NCBI RefSeq assembly: GCF_010686655.1
Contig: NZ_JAAGVY010000003.1
Location: forward strand, 1-64,000
Length of the DNA stretch: 64,000 nucleotides
Direction: 5' to 3'
DNA from: Cryomorpha ignava
GTDB taxonomy: Bacteria > Bacteroidota > Bacteroidia > Flavobacteriales_D > Cryomorphaceae
Shown: positions 8,884 to 17,729 of the stretch, piece by piece
Layout of the letters: each line of letters opens with the position of its first letter
Position numbering within the stretch: position 1 is the stretch's first letter
Made by a program: the position numbers and the translations under genes
Notes under the pieces: model-generated
Seen by the model: the letters and a program-made list of their open reading frames with translations, nothing else
What the model was told of the DNA's origin: nothing
The model's database searches: none

Positions 8884-11394
8884 TCAATTGGTACTTGAGA
8901 CTGCATTTAGTCTTTCCCAACTCAAATTTCCGGTATAGCGGTGCGAGACCATTCCTTCTTCGTTCATAGCCAGTAAATTAATCCAGCCATTGTCGCACAA
9001 TTCTTTCACCATTTGGTGTTTTTCAATGATACGATTCATCTCTGCCATGGGCGCTTCAACTATTACATTTAGCCTTAAGGGTTCATGCTGATAACGCTCT
9101 CCATCGTGAATGGATTGAATGGGCAGCCCTACGCGCAAATCGCCCGAGTAGCCTTCTAATACGCCGATGCCGGCTGTAACATTGTGGAGGGTTTTATTTC
9201 CCGAACCAAAGGTTTTGTTATCTACTGTAGAGCCGTAATATTGCAGATTTATCCATGCGGTAACAACCATTGGGGCAGTCATAATGAGTTCCAGAACTGA
9301 GAATTGGGTATCTCTTTTCCAGTTGTAGGAATGTAAGAACGTGCTACTGCCTAAATCAATGTGTTTAGATCTTGAGCGCGGTGCGACTACAAATGCAGAG
9401 CAGCCTGCCAGACCCCATTCCGGCCGCACTTGCGACCAGTCTTTACTTCGCGCAATAATAGACTTGCTCACATCATTTCCAGTTGGTGAAAGCTTAAGCG
9501 ATCGCTCTAATCTGGTCGCGTTACCTGCCAACCTGAGAGATTTTTTAATTTCGGCCAAAGCTTCTTTTTGATTGATGGGTACATCATTTTCATTGTATAT
9601 GCCTACTTCATCAGTTGTGGTATCGTGCAGGCACGCTAAAAATGTAGTGTCTTTCGGAATAAAAATATTCGCTTTCTTAAGCCCTTCTCTTACTTCATTA
9701 TTATTTAAAACTGCTGCGGCTACTTTGGCATTAGCCTCACCGGTATGTCCTCCACATGCGCCACAATCGTATCCCGAAGCATGCGGATTATTTACCATTG
9801 TTGACCCGTGGCCGGTTATGAGAACAAAGGGGGCAAAATTTTCTGCTAAGGACATGGCAATCAGCGCGTTTTTCGCCATTTCTATTTGCTGATCTATTGG
9901 AATTCCGAAAGATTTCCCATCAACGATCTCTGATTTTAGGCTTATGCTTTTTTTACTAGAGGTATTATTGGTCATACCGGTTTTATTTGGATTGGGTACC
10001 GGCCTGGTTATGCCAAATGAATCTGTAAATAGTTTTGGAAGATAGGTGAGACCTAATGGACTAACAAAACTGAAACAGGTTATAGCACCAGATTTAAATG
10101 TTTTCCAAACTTGTTGAATTTGCCGGCTTAAAATCCTGTTGTTAAATACGCCTTTCTGTTCTTTTTCATCGGGCATTTGTTCCAGAATATTCGGTCCTGT
10201 TTTAAGCAGAACCGGGCATTGTGCTTCGCCAACCTTATGCCCAATAGGTAGATAATTGATAGAAAAAGCAAAAAAACCGGCAAACCCGAGGGTTTCGATT
10301 TTAGCATTAACCGCTTCGAGGTTTCTGCGGTAAACTTCTGAACGCACATCAATACAGAAAACAGCTTGAGCTTTGGGACGGACAGATTTGTCGTTGATAT
10401 AATTTTGACTTTTAAATTTACTTATCAATTTACGCTGCGCCGCAATGTCAAAAGCTTCCTGAAGAATCAAGTTTTCAGAGAGTTGCTCTTGAATTTCTAC
10501 TTGGATGTTGACCTGACCGTATAAAGCTTTATTTTCATTCCATTTTTGTGAAAGCGATGTGTGCATCAAACTATCGAGTATGCAAGCTTCCCAGCAGAGA
10601 AGAATGGCCAAAAACTCTATGAGCTTCCCATCTTTGCCACCATATAGTTCGCTATCCCAATCTAATCGCGCTGCATAGGCTGACCATCCGCCAACACCCA
10701 AAAGAATTTTATGCAAATAAAGCGGAATCCCTTCCTCGGGAATACCTATTTTATCAAGAGCTACTTGCGCTGCATACAATGGGTGATCAGGGAGTTGTTT
10801 AATGTGTTTTCTAAAATTTTTAAGACCACTAATCTCGGGAGTACGATCTATTTCTGCTTCCGCTTTCCAGGCCATAAACAACCCTTTGTTTTTATTGGCT
10901 GCCGACCAAATAGCCTGGCCATTATCAAAATAAGACGCAGCCCAAACAGAAATTCTGGCAATAACCAGTCGGCTCCAATCTTTGTGAGTTACCTGCGCGG
11001 CTGATTCTGCAATAATCGGAATGGTTTTGATTTTTATGGGTTTTTCAGGTCGCTTATTAATTTTCTGAATAAAATCCTTTACCTCTATCTTGCTGTTTCT
11101 TCTTCTTAAAGCTGCGGCTATATCATCATTTGTTATTTTTCCTGCCTTTATCTTTTCCAAATAAAAACCACCCGGAAGGGTCATTTGTATGGCTCCTGCA
11201 TACGCCAATTCCTGCGCCACTTCGGTAAATTTTTTGTCCGTAAGACCCAGATATGGATTTACCGCTACAAAATTTTCTAAAGGCCATACAGGAGCAATTT
11301 TTTTACAAGCCGTTCTTAATGTGCTTAGCAGCTTGGCTTGCTCGTCGCTTAAATTTTCAAAATAGCCGGCGTTTCGTAATGAATTTTCTACCAT
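8884..11394 (-). CDS. dabA: Inorganic carbon transporter subunit DabA (DUF2309)
   Basis: DabA is the soluble, beta-carbonic-anhydrase-like subunit of the DAB energy-coupled carbon accumulator, which is thought to trap CO2 as bicarbonate with the membrane partner DabB. The 836-residue length is typical. The four zinc/active-site positions are visible: Cys347 and Asp349 in VFCIDVRSE, His529 in ITGHGSTMVNN and Cys544 in DCGACGGHTG. The His-Cys spacing of 15 matches characterised DabA. No signal peptide is present. dabB lies 130 bases upstream on the same strand, with a hairpin repeat in the gap. Transport itself is inferred from the family. Confidence 0.93.
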   Translation of the reverse strand: MVENSLRNAGYFENLSDEQAKLLSTLRTACKKIAPVWPLENFVAVNPYLGLTDKKFTEVAQELAYAGAIQMTLPGGFYLEKIKAGKITNDDIAAALRRRNSKIEVKDFIQKINKRPEKPIKIKTIPIIAESAAQVTHKDWSRLVIARISVWAASYFDNGQAIWSAANKNKGLFMAWKAEAEIDRTPEISGLKNFRKHIKQLPDHPLYAAQVALDKIGIPEEGIPLYLHKILLGVGGWSAYAARLDWDSELYGGKDGKLIEFLAILLCWEACILDSLMHTSLSQKWNENKALYGQVNIQVEIQEQLSENLILQEAFDIAAQRKLISKFKSQNYINDKSVRPKAQAVFCIDVRSEVYRRNLEAVNAKIETLGFAGFFAFSINYLPIGHKVGEAQCPVLLKTGPNILEQMPDEKEQKGVFNNRILSRQIQQVWKTFKSGAITCFSFVSPLGLTYLPKLFTDSFGITRPVPNPNKTGMTNNTSSKKSISLKSEIVDGKSFGIPIDQQIEMAKNALIAMSLAENFAPFVLITGHGSTMVNNPHASGYDCGACGGHTGEANAKVAAAVLNNNEVREGLKKANIFIPKDTTFLACLHDTTTDEVGIYNENDVPINQKEALAEIKKSLRLAGNATRLERSLKLSPTGNDVSKSIIARSKDWSQVRPEWGLAGCSAFVVAPRSRSKHIDLGSSTFLHSYNWKRDTQFSVLELIMTAPMVVTAWINLQYYGSTVDNKTFGSGNKTLHNVTAGIGVLEGYSGDLRVGLPIQSIHDGERYQHEPLRLNVIVEAPMAEMNRIIEKHQMVKELCDNGWINLLAMNEEGMVSHRYTGNLSWERLNAVSSTN

Positions 11395-11446
11395 GATGCT
11401 TTTCTTTCTGATGATAATTTTAGGAATTGGGTTTACCTTAATTAGA

Positions 11447-11519
11447 GTCTGTCAATACACTCAAGTGGCTGGATCATAAAGTCCAAGTGCAACGCTGATA
11501 TTGGACTTTATGGACAGAC
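11447..11519. repeat. Palindromic intergenic repeat between dabB and dabA
   Basis: Two nested inverted repeats are visible. The inner arms are CATAAAGTCC (11475-11484) and GGACTTTATG (11503-11512), a perfect 10-bp stem with an 18-base loop. The outer arms are GTCTGTC (11447-11453) and GACAGAC (11513-11519). Related sequence recurs near 53135-53365. It could act as an attenuator or mRNA processing site between dabB and dabA, but that is inference; the recurrence suggests a dispersed repeat. Confidence 0.7.
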
Positions 11520-11524
11520 ACTAA

Positions 11525-13186
11525 TTAGACAGGTTGCTCTTTAAATGCTACTTGTTTTATTGATTTCTTATGTCTCAAATCAGAAGGGTCTATAAGTTCT
11601 TCGCCAGGCTTGCCGTGTGAATAGAGGGCTCTCACCATTCTGTCAAATAAGGCATTGGCATACAGTCCATTCCTTAAATGAATAGCCAAGTTGATGTAGG
11701 CTGGCTTGGCGCGAAAAAGGGGTGCTAAGATTTGGATGAAAACGGTTATTCCAAAAATGATGAGGATGGCACTTATCAACCCTGTTTCCAAGATGCTGGG
11801 ATTTGTGAGGACTGGAATTTGAGCTGACAGTAAGTGATGCGCTCCAGCTTCTAAAGTAAAGAATGCAGCAGCAACAACCACAGCAAGTAGCGAGGCTCTT
11901 AAAATGAGTTTTAAACTAACTGTCGAATCGAGCGCTGCAGTAAACAGGCGTGATAGGCCCATTACTATTATTGCACCAATGGCAAAAAGTGCGAGCTCTG
12001 TGTTCGGATCAATTCCCCAAATTAGCGCAAAGCTAGTGTACACTGAAAAGGAGAGTATAATTCCAAGTCCTATTCTCAATGGGCTTCCTATTCGTTTTGC
12101 AGAAACAATTTTGGCAGATTGAATCAAATCGATTACACTTCCTGATGATAAAAAAGAGTGAGCTTTGTAGAATGAGTGTGCGACCAGATGAAGCATAGCA
12201 GCCGGAAACACACCTAAGCCGCATACCATCAAACTAAACCCCATGTGGCCAACGCTGGAATATCCCAAAGCCGTTTTCACTGATGTTTGGGTGAGATAAA
12301 CTACGGATGCAAATAGAGCGGTAAAGCCACCTATAATTAATAGAGCAATTGAAGCATAAGTAGTTGCATCCATTATATAAGCCATTCGTATTATTAGGAA
12401 TGGGCCGGCATTTAGAACGCCTGCGTGAAGCAGCGCAGATACTGGCGTCGGGGTTTCCATTACTTCAATAAGCCAGCCATGAGTTGGAAATTGTGCTGAT
12501 TTTAAAATGGCAGCTGCTGCGAATAGCAATGCTACAATTTCCATTCCTTCCATCGATATATTTGCGGCCACATTAGATTTAATCATTGTAAAGATATCTC
12601 CAAAATTTCCTGTGCCAAACATTTGGTAAAGGATACTAATGGCTGATAAAACGCAGACATCTGCTACTCTAGCAATAATAAATTTTTTGCGCGCTGCTAT
12701 TATGGCACCTGGCCTTTCGTGATAAAAAATAAGCAAACGGTGCAAAGTGATGCTTGTTGAGATCCACGCTAAAAACAAGAGACCCAAATTTCCCGAGAGT
12801 ACCAGCAATTGCACTGCGGCAATGGTGGCAGCGAGCCTACCTATAAAAGCTCCCTGGCGCTTATCACCATCTAAATAATTAAGGCTGAAACGAATGATGA
12901 TAAAGCTAAGCAGGGCAATCATAGAAAACATAATTACACTAATTGAATCAAGCCGTAAGCTTAACCCAATATTAGCAATCCCAAAAAAAGCCGTTTCCAG
13001 AAAGGAATATTTTACAACAAAAACGCTGCAAACTATGGCGATGGTGATACTAATAGTGGCTGAGATAACTCCCAGTTTTTTTACCAGATTAGGCCTGATT
13101 CCAGGCTGGAACCATGAAATCAAAGCTGTTAAAATAAATGCTAATGGAGAAAGTAAGGCAATTGATGCTAGTAGGTGTTCAGTCAT
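11525..13186 (-). CDS. dabB: Inorganic carbon transporter subunit DabB (NuoL/MrpA-like)
   Basis: A 553-residue polytopic membrane protein of the NADH-quinone oxidoreductase L / Mrp antiporter family, the cation-coupled membrane partner of DabA. About 14 hydrophobic segments are visible. The conserved antiporter core includes the segment QFPTHGWLIEVMETPTPVSA with the HAGVLNAG motif after it, and a conserved Lys-rich helix region follows. It stops well short of a full NuoL (about 600 or more residues), as DabB proteins do. The pairing with a DUF2309 gene identifies it as DabB rather than a complex I or Mrp subunit. Confidence 0.92.
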   Translation of the reverse strand: MTEHLLASIALLSPLAFILTALISWFQPGIRPNLVKKLGVISATISITIAIVCSVFVVKYSFLETAFFGIANIGLSLRLDSISVIMFSMIALLSFIIIRFSLNYLDGDKRQGAFIGRLAATIAAVQLLVLSGNLGLLFLAWISTSITLHRLLIFYHERPGAIIAARKKFIIARVADVCVLSAISILYQMFGTGNFGDIFTMIKSNVAANISMEGMEIVALLFAAAAILKSAQFPTHGWLIEVMETPTPVSALLHAGVLNAGPFLIIRMAYIMDATTYASIALLIIGGFTALFASVVYLTQTSVKTALGYSSVGHMGFSLMVCGLGVFPAAMLHLVAHSFYKAHSFLSSGSVIDLIQSAKIVSAKRIGSPLRIGLGIILSFSVYTSFALIWGIDPNTELALFAIGAIIVMGLSRLFTAALDSTVSLKLILRASLLAVVVAAAFFTLEAGAHHLLSAQIPVLTNPSILETGLISAILIIFGITVFIQILAPLFRAKPAYINLAIHLRNGLYANALFDRMVRALYSHGKPGEELIDPSDLRHKKSIKQVAFKEQPV

Positions 13187-13215
13187 AGCAAATAAGTTGG
13201 CTATTAGAAAGATGT

Positions 13216-13521
13216 TTAGATAAGTTCAATATATATTTTTGATGATAGGCGCACCGTTTTACTCTGTTCTTTGGCTATCAAAATTTCTTTCTCAATGGCG
13301 CTCATGCGGTTTTTCAAGATTTTAATTCGGTCTAGAGAATCTTGATCCGATTTACCGAATTGAATTTGCGCACTAAATGATTTTAGCTCGTGAAAGCTTA
13401 TTTTTTTGGTAAAAAGGTGGCGTATAATTTCCTGTGCATCTTCCGCAGCAAAGTCGCCTTTTATAAAGTCAAACTCTTCCTTTTTCGTTGTGAGACTTTG
13501 TGCCATATTTGAAGTGGTCAT
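13216..13521 (-). CDS. Small conserved protein upstream of dabB
   Basis: A 101-residue soluble, charged, mostly helical protein with no signal peptide or membrane segment. Its core (about residues 18-60, FIKGDFAAEDAQEII through LKSFSAQIQFGKSD) resembles small uncharacterised Bacteroidota proteins; I know of no function. The C-terminal half looks like a coiled coil (IKILKNRMSAIEKEILIAKEQ). It ends 29 bases before dabB on the same strand, so it may be the first gene of the DAB transcript. Confidence 0.7.
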   Translation of the reverse strand: MTTSNMAQSLTTKKEEFDFIKGDFAAEDAQEIIRHLFTKKISFHELKSFSAQIQFGKSDQDSLDRIKILKNRMSAIEKEILIAKEQSKTVRLSSKIYIELI

Positions 13522-13936
13522 ACTTTTTTAATCGCAGTACAAAGTATGAGATTCTAATCCATATATTATTATTTATATTTGTGATGTAAAGCATAAATAA
13601 ATTTTATGAATTATATGATTTATCAGCTACGTATATTCTTAAAGGTGGTAGAGAAAGCGAAAGGTTTGCCTAGCATCACGCAGTGGCGATTGATTTGGCA
13701 ATAATGAAAAAAGCTTTGGCCGGTTAGCCAGGCGTACTTGAATTTTGTTAAGATTGAAAAAGAGAATATTCGAGAGGCACTTTTTGAATGGTGTTTAAAA
13801 TATTGAAGGACAATTCAATGCTTATCTCGGCAGTTCATATATGTCTGGCGGTAACTGTAGCTGGATCAATCTAGTAAGCTCCTTATCGCAATTGAGGTGG
13901 GAGTCGATTTTCCTCCGAGAATAAAAGGTTTACGTT
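13522..13936. other. Gap of about 415 bases, no gene recognised
   Basis: The part next to 13521 should hold the promoter of the dab run; minus-strand ATACTTTG near 13540 resembles but does not match the -7 consensus. The rest has short open frames broken by stops on both strands. It may be decayed coding DNA, but I could not identify a source. Confidence 0.4.
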
Positions 13937-15313
13937 CTATTGTCCGACCTTGATTCTGTTCCTATTATCTGTCTCTGTCTGTACTTTAAACAGTCGTGAT
14001 TCTAAACCTTCACTGGGCTTTTCAATTCCGTTTTCACGAATTGTGCCGTTGCCATCCACCCATATAAAATGTGGGAATCCATAAATATTAAAATGGTCTA
14101 AAAACTGCATTTGATTCTGTGGGTAATAAACTTTCCACGGGCGGGTTGCCGGTTTTGACCCATCGCTGATTCGCACTTCAGCAAAGTGAGCAATGCCTTC
14201 ATACTTTTCAAAAAGCGATTTCAAAACCAAAGCTTCTTTTTCGGAGGCAGTACTACCCTCAGTGGTCACCATCAAAATAGTCGGCAAGGTGTCTTGTTCA
14301 GCAATATACCCCGGTTTCCAGTTTTTAGAAATGGTCGCCAAGTTGCTGTCGATAAGCGTGTTTTCCATCTTTGCTTTTAATCGATTGGCAATGGCACCCA
14401 CTTCTGTTGATGCCGGTGTTTCGCCAATAAGATTTACAATGGCTATGAGTTTATCAAGAGGATATGCAGGATTGGAATAACTTTCTGAAATTGATTTTAA
14501 GATTACCAGCTGGCGAATGGTATCGTTTTGCAAAAAATCATCTTGCTTAAATAAAATCGACAAGCTATCGGGCGGTAGGCCTGTTTTGAGCCTATTGGCA
14601 ATTGTAGCACCGCCAAATTTCAGATCGTAAGTCTGGAAATAATCAGCGTAAAAGAGATTAAAAAAATCAAACCAGGCAATGTTTTGCAGCTCGATGGGCT
14701 TATCGTTCAAATATTCTTCAAAAAGATCGCTTTTTTTGAATCCGCTCGAAAGTTTCATTTCTGCGAAGGTGTATATTTGATAGGTATGAATAAAGGCGTT
14801 TGCAGAATCCGTTTTTTGCTCTTCGGCATATGCGGCAACTTTTCTTTTAAGTTGTGATGTTCCTATAAACCGGGAATTATCAAGGTAAAAATCATAATAC
14901 TTTGTATCAAAATCGGCCAGCATTTTATTTACGTCTACAGCGTCAAGCGCCAGAAAAGCGTATTCAAAACTTCCGTTTTGCCAGGTATCCACAAGAATAT
15001 TTTCGGGCTTTGGAATGATAGAAATGGGATAAACAGTAGCGGGCGAAATCCATATAGGCGATTTAAAGCGTTTGACAGCCAGCCAGTAGAGCGCAGTTTC
15101 GCTGGTGTCAACAGTGAGTTTAAAACTTCCGTCAGATACAATCGTGTCAGAATCAACCTGCCTGAAAGTTTTTGTAATGGGATCGTTTTCAATTAGAAGC
15201 CTTATTTCTTTTCCGGACCATTCTTTGGCAATTCCCGAGATTTCAGCTTTTTGGGCCTTCGCCGATAGGCAAAACAAGACGAATAATATGGATAGTCCTC
15301 TATAAATCGTCAT
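13937..15313 (-). CDS. Secreted thioredoxin-fold protein lacking the CxxC site
   Basis: A 458-residue exported protein. An N-terminal signal peptide (hydrophobic residues 5-18, cleavage after AKA) is followed by a DUF4369-like beta-rich domain to about residue 110, a helical middle, and a C-terminal thioredoxin-like domain from about residue 325. The cis-Pro region YGFPHFIWVDGNGTI is present, but the CxxC pair is missing: the expected position reads TTEGSTASE. It is therefore probably not a thiol oxidoreductase. Its start overlaps the coaD stop by 14 bases. Function is unknown; TlpA-related is the closest description. Confidence 0.75.
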   Translation of the reverse strand: MTIYRGLSILFVLFCLSAKAQKAEISGIAKEWSGKEIRLLIENDPITKTFRQVDSDTIVSDGSFKLTVDTSETALYWLAVKRFKSPIWISPATVYPISIIPKPENILVDTWQNGSFEYAFLALDAVDVNKMLADFDTKYYDFYLDNSRFIGTSQLKRKVAAYAEEQKTDSANAFIHTYQIYTFAEMKLSSGFKKSDLFEEYLNDKPIELQNIAWFDFFNLFYADYFQTYDLKFGGATIANRLKTGLPPDSLSILFKQDDFLQNDTIRQLVILKSISESYSNPAYPLDKLIAIVNLIGETPASTEVGAIANRLKAKMENTLIDSNLATISKNWKPGYIAEQDTLPTILMVTTEGSTASEKEALVLKSLFEKYEGIAHFAEVRISDGSKPATRPWKVYYPQNQMQFLDHFNIYGFPHFIWVDGNGTIRENGIEKPSEGLESRLFKVQTETDNRNRIKVGQ

Positions 15314-15770
15314 TCAGCTGAATAGAATTTGGAATGAATTTGCTTACATCGCCATCGTTTCTCAAAATATCGCGCACAATAGACGAGCTGTAAGCCGAAT
15401 ATTCGGGGCTGGTCACCAAAAAAACTGTGTCAATTTCTGCGGCCAACTCGCGATTCATTTGGGCAATAGAGCTTTCAAATTGAAAATCTTCGGCATTGCG
15501 CAGGCCGCGGATAATGTAATTTGCGTTTACGCTGCGGCAATAATTTACAGTAAGGCCTTCGTAGCTGCCCACCTCAAAATTTTCTGCAAACGAAAATGTT
15601 TGGCGTATCCACTCTTTACGCTCTTCCAGGCTAAACATATATTTCTTATCGGCATTTACACCAATAGCCACAATTACCTTGTCGAAAAGGGGAAGAGCCC
15701 GTCTTATGAGATTTTCATGACCCTTTGTAATGGGGTCAAACGATCCGGGAAATACTGCAATTCTTGCCAT
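15300..15770 (-). CDS. coaD: Phosphopantetheine adenylyltransferase
   Basis: Fourth step of coenzyme A synthesis: 4'-phosphopantetheine plus ATP to dephospho-CoA. The 156-residue protein has the nucleotidyltransferase motif PGSFDPITKGHENLI (residues 8-22) and the C-terminal SSSIVRDI motif. IIRGLRNAEDFQFE (about residues 88-101) is also typical. The gene starts 3 bases after kdsA and overlaps the next gene by 14 bases, so it is within one transcript. Identity is firm. Confidence 0.97.
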   Translation of the reverse strand: MARIAVFPGSFDPITKGHENLIRRALPLFDKVIVAIGVNADKKYMFSLEERKEWIRQTFSFAENFEVGSYEGLTVNYCRSVNANYIIRGLRNAEDFQFESSIAQMNRELAAEIDTVFLVTSPEYSAYSSSIVRDILRNDGDVSKFIPNSIQLNDDL

Positions 15771-15773
15771 CGT

Positions 15774-16553
15774 CTAATAGTTTAATGCTTTTCTAATTTT
15801 CATGCATTTCTCTAAAATTGGTTCCAATCTATCGAGCTGTAGCATGGTAAAAGGATCGCTTTGCGCTTTATGCGGCTCCGGGTGTACTTCCAGAAAGAGT
15901 CCGTCAACGCCGGTTGCAGCAGCAGATAGAGCAATTGCTTCAATCAATTCTGGATCGCCGCCGGTAATTCCAGAAGTTTGATTTGGCTTTTGAACGCTGT
16001 GGGTACAGTCCATTACGGTGGGTACGCCAAGCTTTTTCATACGGTAAATACTTGTGGCATCAACAATTAAGTCAGTGTATCCAAAAGTCGTTCCCCGTTC
16101 GCAAACCCAAACTTTATCGTTTCCGGTTGAGCGCACTTTTTCTACTGCAAATTTCATCGCTTCAGGACTTAAAAACTGTCCTTTCTTGATATTTACAGTG
16201 CACCCCGATTCACCGGCTGCAAGCAATAACTTGGTTTGACGGCAAAGAAAAGCGGGAATTTGCAAATGCGTAACATAATCAGAAATCTCTTTCGGCTCAT
16301 AGCTTTCGTGCACATCTGTAATATTATCGATCCCAAGTTTATCACTCACTTCTTTCAATATCTCCAATGCTGTTTGCTTCTCGATTCCGGTAAAGCTATC
16401 GAGTTTGCTGCGGTTAGCTTTTTCGTAACTACCTTTAAAGATATACTCAATGCCGAGATTGTCGCAGATTCGCTTTACTTCGTTGGCAATTGTAAATGCG
16501 GTATCGCGTTCTTCGATGGCGCAAGGGCCGGCGATTAAAAAAAACTTTCTCAT
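15774..16553 (-). CDS. kdsA: 3-deoxy-8-phosphooctulonate synthase (Kdo-8-P synthase)
   Basis: Condenses phosphoenolpyruvate and arabinose 5-phosphate to Kdo 8-phosphate for lipopolysaccharide. Signature parts are FFLIAGPCAIEE, FKGSYEKANRSK, the TDVHES segment, VWVCERGTTFGY and VMDCTHSVQKPNQ. The open frame extends 52 codons upstream inside kdsD, but the family starts at MRKFFLIAGPC, so ATG at 16553 is chosen (259 residues). That ATG overlaps the kdsD stop as ATGA. It acts directly after the isomerase encoded by that neighbour. Confidence 0.96.
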   Translation of the reverse strand: MRKFFLIAGPCAIEERDTAFTIANEVKRICDNLGIEYIFKGSYEKANRSKLDSFTGIEKQTALEILKEVSDKLGIDNITDVHESYEPKEISDYVTHLQIPAFLCRQTKLLLAAGESGCTVNIKKGQFLSPEAMKFAVEKVRSTGNDKVWVCERGTTFGYTDLIVDATSIYRMKKLGVPTVMDCTHSVQKPNQTSGITGGDPELIEAIALSAAATGVDGLFLEVHPEPHKAQSDPFTMLQLDRLEPILEKCMKIRKALNY

Positions 16554-17149
16554 TCTTCTTTTGCTTTTTGTCCAAGGTAGCCGCTGTGATGCCGCTTGGC
16601 ATATTCTGCTTTTGTAAAACCTATTTTTTCCATGAGCAACACCACGAGTACATCGCCGGCTACAGTCATTACAGTTGTAGATGTGGTAGGAGTAAGCCCA
16701 AGCGGGCAAATTTCCGGGGGGCCACCGGTAAATAATGTGAGGTCGGCTTTTTCTGCCAGCTCTGAATCTTTATTTCCGGTAAGGACGATAAACTTTATAC
16801 CCGGATGAAGTCTTTTGGCAAGAAACTCAAGCTCAATAACTTCGCGTGTTCTGCCGCTATTGCTAATGGCGAAAATCACATCGTTTTTTTGAATAACTCC
16901 CAAGTCGCCGTGTTGGGCTTCCGCCGGATGAATAAAAACTGCCGTGGTGCCGGTAGAGCTAAGTGTAGTAGCAATGTTTACACCTATTTGGCCTGCTTTT
17001 CCCATTCCGCTTACCACTACTTTGCCACCTTTTACATGCACTTGTTCGTATATCAAATCTACGACGTCGCGTATTTGCCCGTCGATGGGGATATTCTGAA
17101 TTGCTTCAATTTCTTTTGCAATCAGTTCTTTGATTCTCTCTTTTGTCAA
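16550..17149 (-). CDS. kdsD: Arabinose-5-phosphate isomerase, SIS domain only
   Basis: Makes arabinose 5-phosphate from ribulose 5-phosphate, the substrate for KdsA next door. The 199-residue protein is a single SIS domain: VVVSGMGKAGQIG, the AEAQHGDLGVI segment with the catalytic His, and ISNSGRTREVIE. The paired CBS domains of the E. coli-type enzyme (about 320 residues) are absent, so allosteric control through them is not expected. The start is TTG at 17149; the next upstream stop in frame is six codons away and no ATG occurs. The ATGA overlap with kdsA supports the role. Confidence 0.88.
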   Translation of the reverse strand: MTKERIKELIAKEIEAIQNIPIDGQIRDVVDLIYEQVHVKGGKVVVSGMGKAGQIGVNIATTLSSTGTTAVFIHPAEAQHGDLGVIQKNDVIFAISNSGRTREVIELEFLAKRLHPGIKFIVLTGNKDSELAEKADLTLFTGGPPEICPLGLTPTTSTTVMTVAGDVLVVLLMEKIGFTKAEYAKRHHSGYLGQKAKEE

Positions 17150-17167
17150 AATCTTAATTTTGGACTA

Positions 17168-17175
17168 CAAAATTA
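17168..17175 (-). promoter_or_regulatory. -7 promoter box for kdsD-kdsA
   Basis: On the minus strand this reads TAATTTTG, an exact TAnnTTTG match, ending 18 bases before the kdsD TTG start. It would let kdsD-kdsA-coaD be transcribed apart from rsmD upstream. No -33 box was identified. Confidence 0.4.
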
Positions 17176-17195
17176 GCCTTTCCCGACGATTTGCC

Positions 17196-17729
17196 TTAAT
17201 TCCGGAAAAAACTAAAGTTCACACTGCTATATTGTCTATGCGATTGAAAACGCAGATTTGACTCAAAATTGTGTTCAGAGCCGTGTTCCAGTATCAATAA
17301 GCCGTCTTGTTTTACCCATCCCGAATCAAAAATCATATCGGGCAATTCGGGAAAACGCGGATCTGCATAAGGTGGATCGGCAAAAACAATGTCGAAACTA
17401 CGGTCGGCCTTTTTGAGTAATTTAAAAACATCGGCTTTTACGGTTTTTAGATTGTCAATTTCCCATTCTTTCTTTATACCGTCCAGAAATTTTTTAGAAA
17501 GATATTCCACATCAATAGCTGTGGCCGAGTTTGCTCCGCGGCTAATAAACTCGAGTGAAATGGCTCCTGTTCCCGAAAAGAGATCGAGCACATCGGCTCC
17601 GTGAATGTCTAATTCGTTTTGCAAAACATTAAAAAGTGCTTCCCGAGCCATGTCGGTTGTAGGTCGTGCTTTTATATTGGCCGGTGGCGACAATCGTCTG
17701 CCTTTATACTTGCCGCTTATAATGCGCAT
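17196..17729 (-). CDS. rsmD: 16S rRNA (guanine966-N2)-methyltransferase
   Basis: Methylates G966 of 16S rRNA during 30S assembly. Motif I is VLDLFSGTGAISLEF and motif IV is IVFADPPYADP. The open frame begins 8 codons earlier, but the family starts MRIISGKYKGRRL, so ATG at 17729 is preferred (177 residues). It overlaps the end of the DUF3822 gene by 13 bases, and kdsD follows after 46 bases. Identity is firm. Confidence 0.94.
   Translation of the reverse strand: MRIISGKYKGRRLSPPANIKARPTTDMAREALFNVLQNELDIHGADVLDLFSGTGAISLEFISRGANSATAIDVEYLSKKFLDGIKKEWEIDNLKTVKADVFKLLKKADRSFDIVFADPPYADPRFPELPDMIFDSGWVKQDGLLILEHGSEHNFESNLRFQSHRQYSSVNFSFFRN

Noticed and set aside
16554-16709. 52-codon extension of kdsA
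   Set aside because: It lies entirely within kdsD in another frame and the family starts at MRKFFLIAGPC.
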